Source: CAZLWA01 sp964563165 (GTDB lineage: Bacteria; CLD3; SB21). From it: 16,234 nucleotides of DNA. The notes below the pieces were generated by a model. The model was not told the DNA's origin. It made no database searches and was given only the letters and a program-made list of their open reading frames with translations. The translations under genes were made by a program, and so were the position numbers. The stretch spans positions 1-16,234 of the forward strand of contig CAZLWA010000103.1 in assembly GCA_964563165.1 (NCBI GenBank), written 5' to 3'. Shown piece after piece: positions 5,482-12,865 of the stretch (position 1 is the first letter of the stretch; the number at the start of each line of letters is the position of its first letter).

Positions 5482-7344
5482 ATGAATCTTCTTTCAACGG
5501 AAAATATTTCAAAGTCATTTGGCATCAAAAAGCTTTTTGAGAACCTTTCTTTCGGTATCGAGGAAGGCCGGAAAACCGCGCTCATCGCTCTTAATGGCGC
5601 CGGCAAGACAACGCTCCTGAACATGCTGACGGGCAGAGATACTCCCGACACGGGGAAAATAATACTCCGGAGTCAATTAACGGTCGGATACCTGGAACAA
5701 AACCCGCATTTCGATGAGATCATCTCGGTATTAGAATCCATTTTTCAGGCCGACCATCCGAAGCTCCGTGTGATCAAAGCCTACGAAGCGGCCATGGAAG
5801 AATCCGAACTCAGTTCTTCAAACGAGAATCAAAAAATTCTCGCGGTGGCGATGGAGGCGATGGAGCATGAAAAGGCGTGGGATTACGAATACAAGATCAA
5901 AGAGATCTTATCCCATCTCAAGATCACCAACCTTCACCAGATCGTCGGCACTTTGTCCGGCGGACAGCGTAAACGTGTAGCGCTCGCGCGCGTTTTGGTA
6001 GAGGAACCGGACCTGCTGATCCTGGACGAACCCACAAACCATCTTGACCTGGATATGATCGAATGGCTCGAGGAATATTTATCCCGTCCCAGTCTGACGC
6101 TGTTCTTGGTGACCCATGACCGCTACATTTTGGAAAACGTCTGCGATGACATCCTGGAACTGGATCGGGGTGAACTCTTCCGCTATTCCGGAAATTATTC
6201 TTACTTCCTTGAAAAGAAAGCAGAACGCGAAGATATTACAGGAAGAGAGCTGGATCATTTGCGCAATCGCCTGCGGCGCGAACTGCAATGGATAAAGCGC
6301 CAGCCGAAAGCCCGCACGACCAAATCGAAATCGCGCGTGGATGCCTTTCACAGCCTGCGGGAAAAAGCCGCCGGCAAAGCGCCCGAAGAAAAACTCAAGC
6401 TCGATATACAAATGAACCGGATCGGCGGCAAGATCCTTGAACTCAGGAAAATTCATAAGTCCTATGGTGACCTTAAAATATTAGACGGATTCGATTATAC
6501 ATTCAAAAAAGGCGAACGTATCGGAATTGTCGGGAGTAACGGCACCGGAAAGTCCACTTTTCTAAATATCGTTACGGAACTGGAAGCGGCCGATTCGGGC
6601 GAAATGAATGTCGGAGAGACCATTCAATTCGGCTATTACTCGCAAGTAGGGCTTTCCGTCAACGAAAATAAACGCGTCATCGATATCGTGCGGGAATTAG
6701 CGGAGGTGATTCCCGTCGCCGACGGAGTAAGACTGACGGCGTCCCAATTCCTGAATTTATTTCAATTTCCTCCGGGTGTCCAGCACACTCCGGTTTCTAA
6801 ATTAAGCGGCGGTGAAAAAAGACGGCTCTATTTATTGACCGTGTTGATCAAGAATCCTAATTTTCTTATCCTCGATGAGCCGACCAATGATCTGGACCTG
6901 ATGACATTGAATATTCTTGAAGAATTTCTGATGAATTTCCGCGGCTGCCTGCTGGTCGTGTCCCACGACCGTTATTTCATGAATCGCCTCGTGGATCATC
7001 TTTTCGTATTCGAAGGGAACGGCGTGATCGTCGATTTTAACGGCAACTATACGGAATACAGGGAGAACCAAGAAACAGAACAGCCCGAAGCCCCTATTTC
7101 GAAACCTGAAAAAAAAGAACCGATGAGGAAGATTAAACTTTCTTTCAAAGAAAGATCGGAATTCAATAGATTAGAAAAGGAGATCGCTCAGCTTGAGGCG
7201 GAAAAAAAAGAACTGACGGAGTTGATGAATAGCGGAAGCTCGGATTATGTGGAATTACAAAAATATTCCGTACGTTTTTCTGCGGTGATCCAGACTCTGG
7301 ATGAAAAGTCCACACGCTGGCTCGAGTTATCCGAGTTTGTGTAA
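5482..7344 (+). CDS. uup: ABC-F family ATPase, Uup type
   Basis: A cytoplasmic protein with two ABC domains and no membrane segment. ABC-F proteins act on the ribosome or translation; Uup has also been tied to DNA branch and transposon excision phenotypes in Escherichia coli. From ATG 5482 it has 620 residues. Domain 1 has Walker A NGAGKTT (38-44), signature LSGGQ (158-162), Walker B LLILDEPTNHLD (about 178-189) and VTHDRY. An arginine/lysine-rich inter-domain linker (about 261-295, with RQPKARTTKSKSR) precedes domain 2: GSNGTGKST (351-359), LSGGE (441-445), LILDEPTND (462-470) and VSHDRY. A charged helical C-terminal domain (about 552-620) is the Uup hallmark. Both catalytic glutamates are present. 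A GTG at 5428 would extend the frame through the terminator hairpin, so MNLLSTENISKSFG is the natural start; the Shine-Dalgarno there is weak (AAGAAAT). Confidence 0.93.
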   Translation: MNLLSTENISKSFGIKKLFENLSFGIEEGRKTALIALNGAGKTTLLNMLTGRDTPDTGKIILRSQLTVGYLEQNPHFDEIISVLESIFQADHPKLRVIKAYEAAMEESELSSSNENQKILAVAMEAMEHEKAWDYEYKIKEILSHLKITNLHQIVGTLSGGQRKRVALARVLVEEPDLLILDEPTNHLDLDMIEWLEEYLSRPSLTLFLVTHDRYILENVCDDILELDRGELFRYSGNYSYFLEKKAEREDITGRELDHLRNRLRRELQWIKRQPKARTTKSKSRVDAFHSLREKAAGKAPEEKLKLDIQMNRIGGKILELRKIHKSYGDLKILDGFDYTFKKGERIGIVGSNGTGKSTFLNIVTELEAADSGEMNVGETIQFGYYSQVGLSVNENKRVIDIVRELAEVIPVADGVRLTASQFLNLFQFPPGVQHTPVSKLSGGEKRRLYLLTVLIKNPNFLILDEPTNDLDLMTLNILEEFLMNFRGCLLVVSHDRYFMNRLVDHLFVFEGNGVIVDFNGNYTEYRENQETEQPEAPISKPEKKEPMRKIKLSFKERSEFNRLEKEIAQLEAEKKELTELMNSGSSDYVELQKYSVRFSAVIQTLDEKSTRWLELSEFV

Positions 7345-7350
7345 CTCGGA
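7330..7350 (+). terminator. Hairpin across the uup stop codon, possible weak terminator
   Basis: TCCGAGTT (7330-7337) pairs with AACTCGGA (7343-7350) around a five-base loop, so the stem includes the TAA stop codon (7342-7344). The following sequence, AATTCTTTGTTG, is only moderately T-rich, so termination would be weak. Confidence 0.35.
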
Positions 7351-7482
7351 AATTCTTTGTTGCTGCCATGTACTGCAAACGCTTTGTATAGAGCGAAAGG
7401 TCATGCATAATGTCCCATAACTTACAATCTTGAATATGCACAAATAGTCGATGTCCTCATTTTACGCAGGAGCGGTTGATCT

Positions 7483-8064
7483 ATGCCCGTAGAAGCATTA
7501 CAGCGATTGTTAGAAGGGAATCGGCGTTATGCGGCGAATAAGCCGACGTTGGACGAGTCTGCCCGCCGCCGGATCGAAGTTGCGGCAAACCAAAAACCTT
7601 ATGCGACGATCTTGAGCTGCGTTGATTCGCGTGTTCCGCCGGAATTGGTTTTTGACCAGGGTTTGGGGGATCTGTTTGTGATCCGAACGGCAGGACAAGT
7701 GCTGGACCATGCGGTGCTGGGGAGTTTGGAATACGGCGTGGCGAATTTACATATTCCGGTGCTGATGGTGTTAGGGCATGAGCATTGTGGAGCCGTGAAA
7801 GCGGCGATGGACGTGTTGGCACGGCACGGCGTAGCGGAAGCGGACATTGAATATTTGGTCGAAGCGCTGGCGCCGGCCGTCGAAGCCGGGAAAAGAGCCG
7901 GCGGCGATCCTTGGGATGGAGCGGTGCGGGCGCAGATCGTATTGCTCGTTGAGAAGTTGAAACATTCGCCGATCCTGGTGACGGCGGTGGAAGAAGAAAA
8001 ATTAATGATAGTCGGAGCCTATTACAACCTGGAGACGGGCTTGGTAGAGATTACGGTAGAGTAA
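7483..8064 (+). CDS. Beta-class carbonic anhydrase
   Basis: A 193-residue cytoplasmic zinc enzyme that interconverts CO2 and bicarbonate, feeding carboxylation reactions and pH balance. The beta-class zinc site is complete: C46-x-D48-x-R50 in SCVDSRVPPE, and H99-x-x-C102 in GHEHCGAVKAA. The N-terminal LLEGNRRY and the core FVIRTAGQVLDHAVLGSLEYG match bacterial members. There is no signal peptide, and the length is typical of the short bacterial type. The ATG has AGGAG (7468-7472) ten bases upstream. The next gene starts 28 bases downstream on the same strand, so the two may be co-transcribed, although nothing in the neighbour indicates a shared role. Confidence 0.94.
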   Translation: MPVEALQRLLEGNRRYAANKPTLDESARRRIEVAANQKPYATILSCVDSRVPPELVFDQGLGDLFVIRTAGQVLDHAVLGSLEYGVANLHIPVLMVLGHEHCGAVKAAMDVLARHGVAEADIEYLVEALAPAVEAGKRAGGDPWDGAVRAQIVLLVEKLKHSPILVTAVEEEKLMIVGAYYNLETGLVEITVE

Positions 8065-8092
8065 GAGCCAACTAACCGAGTACAAAATCCAT

Positions 8093-8572
8093 ATGAATCT
8101 TCATTCAAAACGAATTTCGAAAACGGCTGTGATAACTCTGAACGGCACGCCCGAACGCGTATTCCCGCTGTTCGGAGCCATAGAAGAAAAAAAGTGGGCT
8201 GAAGGATGGGATCCGGAAATATTATATCCGGAATCGCTTCAAATCGAAGAGCACATGATATTCAAAACGCCTCCCCATTTCCATGGCGAAGAACCGTACC
8301 TGTGGGCGGTGTCTAAATACCTACCTGACAATTTGTTCGTTGAGTATACCGTATCCAATTCAGACCGTCTCTGGTTCATTACGATTCAATGCACGGGTAA
8401 CAAGGACGGAACGACCGGCGCCCGGATCACTTACACATTCACCGGCTTGACGGAATCCGGTAACGAGAATAATGAAGCGGCTCTAAAACACATGTATCAT
8501 GCCGATCTGAAGGATTGGGAAGATGCGATCAATTACTATTTGAAAACCGGGAAAACGAAACTGCACTCATAA
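8093..8572 (+). CDS. SRPBCC (START-like) domain protein
   Basis: A 159-residue protein with the SRPBCC fold, a cavity that typically binds a hydrophobic small molecule. The sequence shows the pattern of the family: an N-terminal strand with SKTAVITLNGTPERVFPLFG, then KKWAEGWDPEILYP (34-46), a central beta region and a long C-terminal helix (about 132-153) that closes the cavity. The GWxPxxLYP motif is recalled from uncharacterised SRPBCC proteins often annotated as polyketide cyclase/dehydrase-like; no enzyme activity should be assumed. There is no signal peptide or membrane segment. The Shine-Dalgarno before the ATG is weak, which fits translational coupling or co-transcription with the carbonic anhydrase gene 28 bases upstream. 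Confidence 0.75.
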   Translation: MNLHSKRISKTAVITLNGTPERVFPLFGAIEEKKWAEGWDPEILYPESLQIEEHMIFKTPPHFHGEEPYLWAVSKYLPDNLFVEYTVSNSDRLWFITIQCTGNKDGTTGARITYTFTGLTESGNENNEAALKHMYHADLKDWEDAINYYLKTGKTKLHS

Positions 8573-8574
8573 GC

Positions 8575-8743
8575 GGCTGCTGATGATCATTTGACGATCG
8601 GCTGCAGATATGTGATCCGCTCGCCTTGTTTATTAGACTGAATCCAATTCTTCACACTTAATGACATGATTATTAATATACTTAAATACAAATTGTTTAT
8701 TATATTATTAGAAGATGGTTAATAAAGAAGTAGATCAGCAGCC
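8575..8743. repeat. 10-bp inverted repeat bracketing an AT-rich segment
   Basis: GGCTGCTGAT (8575-8584) and ATCAGCAGCC (8734-8743) are perfect inverted copies 149 bases apart. Between them lie the relic gene tail (8587-8667) and an AT-rich stretch. The pair could mark the ends of a small inserted or rearranged segment, but ten bases is short and no flanking duplication is evident. Confidence 0.3.
8587..8667 (-). pseudogene. Relic C-terminal tail of a GyrI-like gene (paralogue of 9411-9932)
   Basis: On the minus strand this 81-base frame ends in GERITYLQPIVK followed by TGA, exactly the last twelve residues of the intact gene at 9411-9932. Over 41 bases (8587-8627 against 9411-9451) 38 positions match, and the three differences all fall on third codon positions and are silent. 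Upstream of the shared tail the frame reads MSLSVKNWIQSNKQ, which no longer resembles the intact gene clearly, and the ATG at 8667 has no Shine-Dalgarno. I read it as the remaining end of a second, once-functional copy rather than a 26-residue gene. Confidence 0.65.
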
Positions 8744-8790
8744 AATTGTAATCATCTGATGTCAAACCTTAACCTGTCGAGGAGTTGATT

Positions 8791-9330
8791 ATGAGAAAAA
8801 CAGTCCTGGTTCTGTCGATCAATCTGTTCTGCCTTCTCGCTTGGGGACAAAACGTGCAGGGCCAGCGAGATGGGCGATTGCGCCCGGGTTCTATTAAAAG
8901 AGACTTCGAACTGGAACGTACTGTTTCGGAACGCTACCGCAAACTAATGACCCTGCTGCACCGGGAAGCTAAGAGGAAGCTGTCCATTGCTTCGCGTGAG
9001 CTGAGAAAGGAGATGGTGAAGAGCCTTGAACCCACCGACCCATTAAAGATCGCCCGCACGCAAGTTAATAAACAGTTTGTTGGACTATCTGCGGCGCAAT
9101 CAGATCTGTTGATTTTTTTTGTTATGGCAGACTTGGCCCGGCTCGGGTCAAAGCTAGTAGGAGGGAAGGAAGAGTCTGAACGGCTTGATGATCTACCAGA
9201 AATGGACGAGACTGAAAAGATTCGTTTGCAGATCTTGATGGACAAGTCATCAAAACTCATGATCACCATGAGCAATATGTTAAAGAAGATCTCTGACACC
9301 TCGGATGCTATCATCCAGAATATGAAGTAG
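8791..9330 (+). CDS. Exported helical protein of unknown function
   Basis: I do not recognise a named domain. The 179-residue product begins with a clear signal peptide (MRKTVLVLSINLFCLLAWG, cleavage probable near residue 19-24). The mature part is charged and almost wholly helical: a long Arg/Lys/Glu-rich helix (about 35-80), then LSAAQSDLLIFFVMADLARL (99-118), a short linker with LDDLPEMDE and a final helix RLQILMDKSSKLMITMSNMLKKISDTSDAIIQNMK. The LSxxQxDLLxFxVM segment and the K-S-x-T-x-x-x-I-I-x-N-x-K ending recall a family of uncharacterised small periplasmic proteins in proteobacteria, from memory only. ATG 8791 is chosen over an in-frame TTG at 8785 because GAGGAG (8779-8784) stands six bases before it. 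Confidence 0.75.
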   Translation: MRKTVLVLSINLFCLLAWGQNVQGQRDGRLRPGSIKRDFELERTVSERYRKLMTLLHREAKRKLSIASRELRKEMVKSLEPTDPLKIARTQVNKQFVGLSAAQSDLLIFFVMADLARLGSKLVGGKEESERLDDLPEMDETEKIRLQILMDKSSKLMITMSNMLKKISDTSDAIIQNMK

Positions 9331-9356
9331 CCGACGTTTTTTGGCGTGAGCGCTTT

Positions 9357-9372
9357 GCGGCGGCCGCGCCGC
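9357..9372. other. GC-only hairpin between convergent genes
   Basis: GCGGCG (9357-9362) pairs with CGCCGC (9367-9372) around GCCG. It lies midway between the convergent ends of the exported helical protein and the GyrI-like gene. There is no T-run on either side, so a role as a terminator is only possible, not supported. Confidence 0.35.
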
Positions 9373-9410
9373 TGATTCCTAAGCACGGTGAAACGGCATG
9401 CTCATAACTC

Positions 9411-9932
9411 TCACTTGACTATCGGCTGCAGATACGTGATCCGCTCGCCTTCATTGATGGAAATGGCTTGAACTTTTTTGTAACCGAATTCCTCCCGGTG
9501 CTTTTTCAGCGCCGGATCCACTTTGAGATATCCGAAGAAAAAACTCATGGGATTCCGATACGGAAATTCCGTAACCATATAATCTTGTTCCGGAATCGTT
9601 TTGCTTTTCACCTCGTTACCCAGTTTGGAAATAAGTGCCGCTTGGTCTTCCGGAATGATGAAGCCGATCTCGTTGGATGTTCCGCTGCCTTCAGGATAAA
9701 AAACATCAAACGGTTTTGCGCTTTGAAATCCGCCCGCTTTCAACCGATCGTTTATCTCCGTCGTTATTTTTCCGACCTGTGAAAAATCAGTCCCCGTCAT
9801 TTCCCTGTAAACAAAATAATACGGCCCCATCTTTTGTTCCGAAATGGCCACTCCAATAAACGCGCCCATATACGCGCAAAAGACGATGAGGCCTACGGCG
9901 AGAACTATGACGATCAAGATGACAATCTTCAT
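9411..9932 (-). CDS. Membrane-anchored GyrI-like (AraC effector-binding-like) domain protein
   Basis: A 173-residue protein with an N-terminal membrane helix (about 4-28) followed by an extracytoplasmic domain. MGPYYFVYREMTGTDFSQVG, then NDRLKAGGFQSAKPFDVFYPEG, NEIGFIIPED and the C-terminal ISINEGERITYLQP fit the GyrI-like/SOUL-type fold, which binds small hydrophobic or cationic molecules in regulators such as Rob and BmrR. Here no DNA-binding domain is attached, and the membrane anchor suggests a binding or scavenging role at the envelope; the ligand is unknown. ATG 9932 is preceded by AAGGAG six bases upstream. It lies 110 bases downstream of the AraC-type regulator on the same strand. A relic of a second copy of its tail lies at 8587-8667. 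Confidence 0.75.
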   Translation of the reverse strand: MKIVILIVIVLAVGLIVFCAYMGAFIGVAISEQKMGPYYFVYREMTGTDFSQVGKITTEINDRLKAGGFQSAKPFDVFYPEGSGTSNEIGFIIPEDQAALISKLGNEVKSKTIPEQDYMVTEFPYRNPMSFFFGYLKVDPALKKHREEFGYKKVQAISINEGERITYLQPIVK

Positions 9933-10042
9933 TTCGCACTCCTTGTAGTGGTTTACTTCTTTCTAAACATACTTAATTCTAACGCCTAAGTCGTCCGATT
10001 TTACAAAGTCGAACATTCGGATTGAAGTTTTTTCAAGAATTT

Positions 10043-11164
10043 TTAATTTTTGTTTTTATACACGAGCGGGGTCATTCCTTCTGATTTCTTAAACGCAGTA
10101 TTGAACGAGGATTTGCTGTTGAAACCGACTTCATAAGCCAGGCTCAGAATTGTTGCGTTCTTGCAGCCGGGGTCAGATAGTTTTCGTTTGAATTCGTCGA
10201 TGCGATAGGCATTAACATAATCAAAAAAGTTTTTTCCGAAGTGCTCGTTGATCAAGCGGGACAAGTGATGAGACGGAATACAAAGACGCTGCGCTACGTC
10301 CAACAATTTCAGGTCGCTGTTTGAAAATAGTTTTTCCGACTCCATGACGTGCTTGAGCTTGGCGGTATAAGCGGCTATGCGCTCCGGTGACAGAGCGGAA
10401 TCGCCGTATTTTCGCGTAAAAGAACCCCGAATCACTTCCGGATGGTTAAAGCTATAATAAATGAAGGTGTAAGTAATGAATGAAAGAACCAATGTATACG
10501 TGTAATTGGCGAACAAAGAGTATTTTTCCGTCCACATGGCAAAAACCAGAAGACTCAGAACGACGGCGAGATAGCCGGAAAAGCAAATCGCCAACAAGCG
10601 GAGCCATGCGAAACGCCCGGCAACATCTTCCTGAAATTCGCGGCCCGTTTCTGTTTGCTCATTAACGCGGATCCACTTTAAAGTCAGCCCGATATACGCG
10701 CTAAAATGGACAACTTGTAAAAGGAATACAAAATAATCGACCGTTCTCAAATACAAGTTTCCGGAAATAAATTGGTCGATGAAGCGGATTTTTTCTCCGG
10801 CACTCAGCAAATAGAGAGGAACGGATAATAATAAAAAAAGGATATACGGAAAAAAATGAAACCAATGCTTTTTTTGAAAAACAAATTCCGGATCGGTAAT
10901 GGATCGGGCATAAAACCATAGCAAGGGGCCGAATACCAGTATCAATCCATTTGAAATACCGAAAAAATGAGGCGCCACCCGATACAATCCTGATGCGATC
11001 ATTAAATAGTCCAGATTGGCCAGGGAGAGCAATAAAAGAACGGTAATTAACAAACGCCTTGCGTTTTTTTGAATTTTTTGCAAACTCAATAGTAACATGA
11101 AAAACAAGCCGTGCGAGAGACTGATCACAAAGCACACGCTAAATATGTTAAATGAAAATTCCAT
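10043..11164 (-). CDS. AraC-family transcriptional regulator with seven-helix membrane sensor domain
   Basis: A 373-residue membrane regulator. Residues 1-240 hold about seven hydrophobic segments (approximately 6-28, 36-58, 66-88, 103-121, 142-163, 188-210, 219-239). After a short linker comes an AraC DNA-binding domain: first helix-turn-helix near 285-306 (LLDVAQRLCIPSHHLSRLINEHFG), second near 335-358 (ILSLAYEVGFNSKSSFNTAFKK), ending in the family signature G-M-T-P-L-x-Y. This architecture is common in Bacteroidota and relatives, where the membrane part is presumed to sense an envelope signal. Its targets are unknown; the adjacent serine hydrolase upstream and the GyrI-like gene downstream are natural candidates. 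No strong Shine-Dalgarno precedes ATG 11164. Confidence 0.9.
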   Translation of the reverse strand: MEFSFNIFSVCFVISLSHGLFFMLLLSLQKIQKNARRLLITVLLLLSLANLDYLMIASGLYRVAPHFFGISNGLILVFGPLLWFYARSITDPEFVFQKKHWFHFFPYILFLLLSVPLYLLSAGEKIRFIDQFISGNLYLRTVDYFVFLLQVVHFSAYIGLTLKWIRVNEQTETGREFQEDVAGRFAWLRLLAICFSGYLAVVLSLLVFAMWTEKYSLFANYTYTLVLSFITYTFIYYSFNHPEVIRGSFTRKYGDSALSPERIAAYTAKLKHVMESEKLFSNSDLKLLDVAQRLCIPSHHLSRLINEHFGKNFFDYVNAYRIDEFKRKLSDPGCKNATILSLAYEVGFNSKSSFNTAFKKSEGMTPLVYKNKN

Positions 11165-11224
11165 AAGGCCCGGGTAGTTTTCAATTGACCGTTGGTCAGC
11201 CGTGAAGATAGAAATAAATTGAAT

Positions 11225-11259
11225 AAAAAAAAGCGGAATATTTGTGTATTCCGCTTTTT
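11225..11259 (-). terminator. Intrinsic terminator downstream of the serine hydrolase gene
   Basis: AAAAAGCGGAATA (11228-11240) pairs with TATTCCGCTTTTT (11247-11259) around a six-base loop. On the minus strand the stem is followed by a run of eight T (complement of 11225-11232), about 20 bases after the stop codon of the serine hydrolase. It therefore ends that transcript and separates it from the AraC regulator, which should have its own promoter in 11165-11225. Confidence 0.88.
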
Positions 11260-11279
11260 GACCCGCTTGGAATCTATCT

Positions 11280-12710
11280 TTACTTCAATTTTTCCAGCAT
11301 TTGTTTTGCATTCATGTTTTCCGGGTCCATTTCCAGGACTTTCCTGTAATTTTGAATTGCCAATTCCTTTTGGCTGTTGAGCATATAGGCCTCTCCTAAA
11401 CTATCGTACCCATTGGGGTCTTTCGGAAATAACCGGATATTCAGTTTGAAAATTTCAACGGCCCAATCCAATTTCTTTTCTTGAATGAAATCATAACCGA
11501 GCCGGTTCAATTTCATCGGCCTTTGAATTTCATAATTATTTTCCTTCATCAGGCGGTCAAAATTGTTGACGAAGTCGGTTGTTCCGTTCCTGGAAATATA
11601 TTGATAAACAAACCGCGGCAGAGGCATCATGAGGGGCTTATCCGGCCTGCCTAGGATCTTGCTCGTAATTCGGGCGCTGACTTCCTCCGCCGGTTGTCCG
11701 TTGGCGTCGTAATTGGACAGAACGATTATCGTAAACCGGCTTGCCGGAATCTGAGTCACGCAGCTGTTCCATCCGTCCAATCCGCCTGCGAGTGCGCTGA
11801 TAAATCGCGGGGCCGCCAGCATTTCTTTCCAACCGTATTTCGGATGATCGTCGTAGCTTGTAAATAATTTCAATTTGAATTCGTCGTTCAATATGCGTTG
11901 CGTGTACATCTCAGCATCATAGAACGTAAGCAGATCGGGAGCCGACGCATACATTCCGCCGGCGGAAGTTGGAATTAATTGCGGATTGATCCGAAGCTCA
12001 TTATGTTTTTCTCCGGATAATTCGATCTCAGTTCCCGCCGCTTTATTATCGATGGCTTTCGTGTCCGGATAAATAAACATCGAATGGTTCATACCCAGCG
12101 GCTTCAAAATTCGTTCCCGAACATTCTCGTCGTACGATTTTCCGGAAATTTTTTCAATGATTGCGCCGAGCACGACATAACCCGAATTGGAATACGCACG
12201 GTCGGTCCCGGGTTCGAAAAGCAGCGGTTCGTCTTTTATCAGTGTGATCAATTCGGATATGTTCTTGAACCGGGCCGGATCGTAACGCGGACTGCGGAGG
12301 TAATCACCCATCCCCGACTGCATGGTCAATAGCTGTTTCACGGTAATTTTTTCTGCAATAGTTTTGGGGAATATGTCCAGGAATTTGCCGAGCGTATCGT
12401 TGAAATTGAGTTTGCCTTCCTGCGCCAATTGGCATATAAGAGCTTGTGTAAAATCTTTTCCGAGAGAACCGATATTGAACATCGTGGAATCGTTAAGAGG
12501 GATTTTCTTTTCCCAATCCGCATACCCGAACGATTTTTGATAAATTATTTTTCCTTCGTGCGCGATCAGAACATTTCCGGAAAACAAATCCAATGGAGCA
12601 GCTGCGTGCATCAGCGAATCCACGTGTTGAATGAGATTCTTATCCGATTCGCCTCGCACCGTGAATGCCGAGAAAACAAAAGCTACGGCTATTACGAAAA
12701 CTCTTTTCAT
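11280..12710 (-). CDS. Serine hydrolase (beta-lactamase/class C-like) with C-terminal TPR repeats
   Basis: An exported protein of the penicillin-binding/beta-lactamase superfamily, here probably a peptidase or esterase rather than a resistance enzyme. Numbered from ATG 12710 (476 residues), a signal peptide covers about 1-20. The nucleophile motif is S82-x-x-K85 in IGSLGKDF, the second motif Y173-S-N175 in AYSNSGYVVLG. The third motif, usually HxG, is degenerate: the aligned segment reads ALAGGLDGW (306-314) with no histidine. Residues about 400-476 form two TPR-like units (DFIQEKKLDWAVEIFKLN and YDSLGEAYMLNSQKELAIQNYRKVLEMDP). Two tandem ATG codons are available; AGGAG lies six bases before 12710 and only three before 12713, so 12710 is preferred. 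A strong terminator follows. Confidence 0.87.
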   Translation of the reverse strand: MKRVFVIAVAFVFSAFTVRGESDKNLIQHVDSLMHAAAPLDLFSGNVLIAHEGKIIYQKSFGYADWEKKIPLNDSTMFNIGSLGKDFTQALICQLAQEGKLNFNDTLGKFLDIFPKTIAEKITVKQLLTMQSGMGDYLRSPRYDPARFKNISELITLIKDEPLLFEPGTDRAYSNSGYVVLGAIIEKISGKSYDENVRERILKPLGMNHSMFIYPDTKAIDNKAAGTEIELSGEKHNELRINPQLIPTSAGGMYASAPDLLTFYDAEMYTQRILNDEFKLKLFTSYDDHPKYGWKEMLAAPRFISALAGGLDGWNSCVTQIPASRFTIIVLSNYDANGQPAEEVSARITSKILGRPDKPLMMPLPRFVYQYISRNGTTDFVNNFDRLMKENNYEIQRPMKLNRLGYDFIQEKKLDWAVEIFKLNIRLFPKDPNGYDSLGEAYMLNSQKELAIQNYRKVLEMDPENMNAKQMLEKLK

Positions 12711-12798
12711 CATCTTCTCCTTGGTGAACAGTTTAGATGTTTTTATCGCGTTGAAGTAACGTTAGCCCGGCAAAAAGGTTGCAAACTAATACGCATTT

Positions 12799-12827
12799 TT
12801 GGTTAATGCCATTTTTTCGTATATTTC
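12799..12827 (+). promoter_or_regulatory. Possible promoter of the ABC-class ATPase gene
   Basis: TTG (12799-12801) is followed after 18 bases by TATATTTC (12820-12827), one base away from the Bacteroidota -7 element TAnnTTTG. It sits in the AT-rich divergent region and would start a transcript about 30 bases before the GTG start at 12866. The evidence is pattern only. Confidence 0.3.
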
Positions 12828-12865
12828 AATGCGGGTATAAATTCTGAAATAACCGGCTGACGGAC

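Noticed and set aside
8587..8667. The 26-codon minus-strand frame as a real small gene
   Set aside because: There is no Shine-Dalgarno at its ATG, and its only recognisable part is the copied C-terminal tail of the neighbouring gene.
9357..9372. GC-rich hairpin as a bidirectional terminator between convergent genes
   Set aside because: There is no T-run on either strand and the stem has only six pairs, so it is listed only as a structure.
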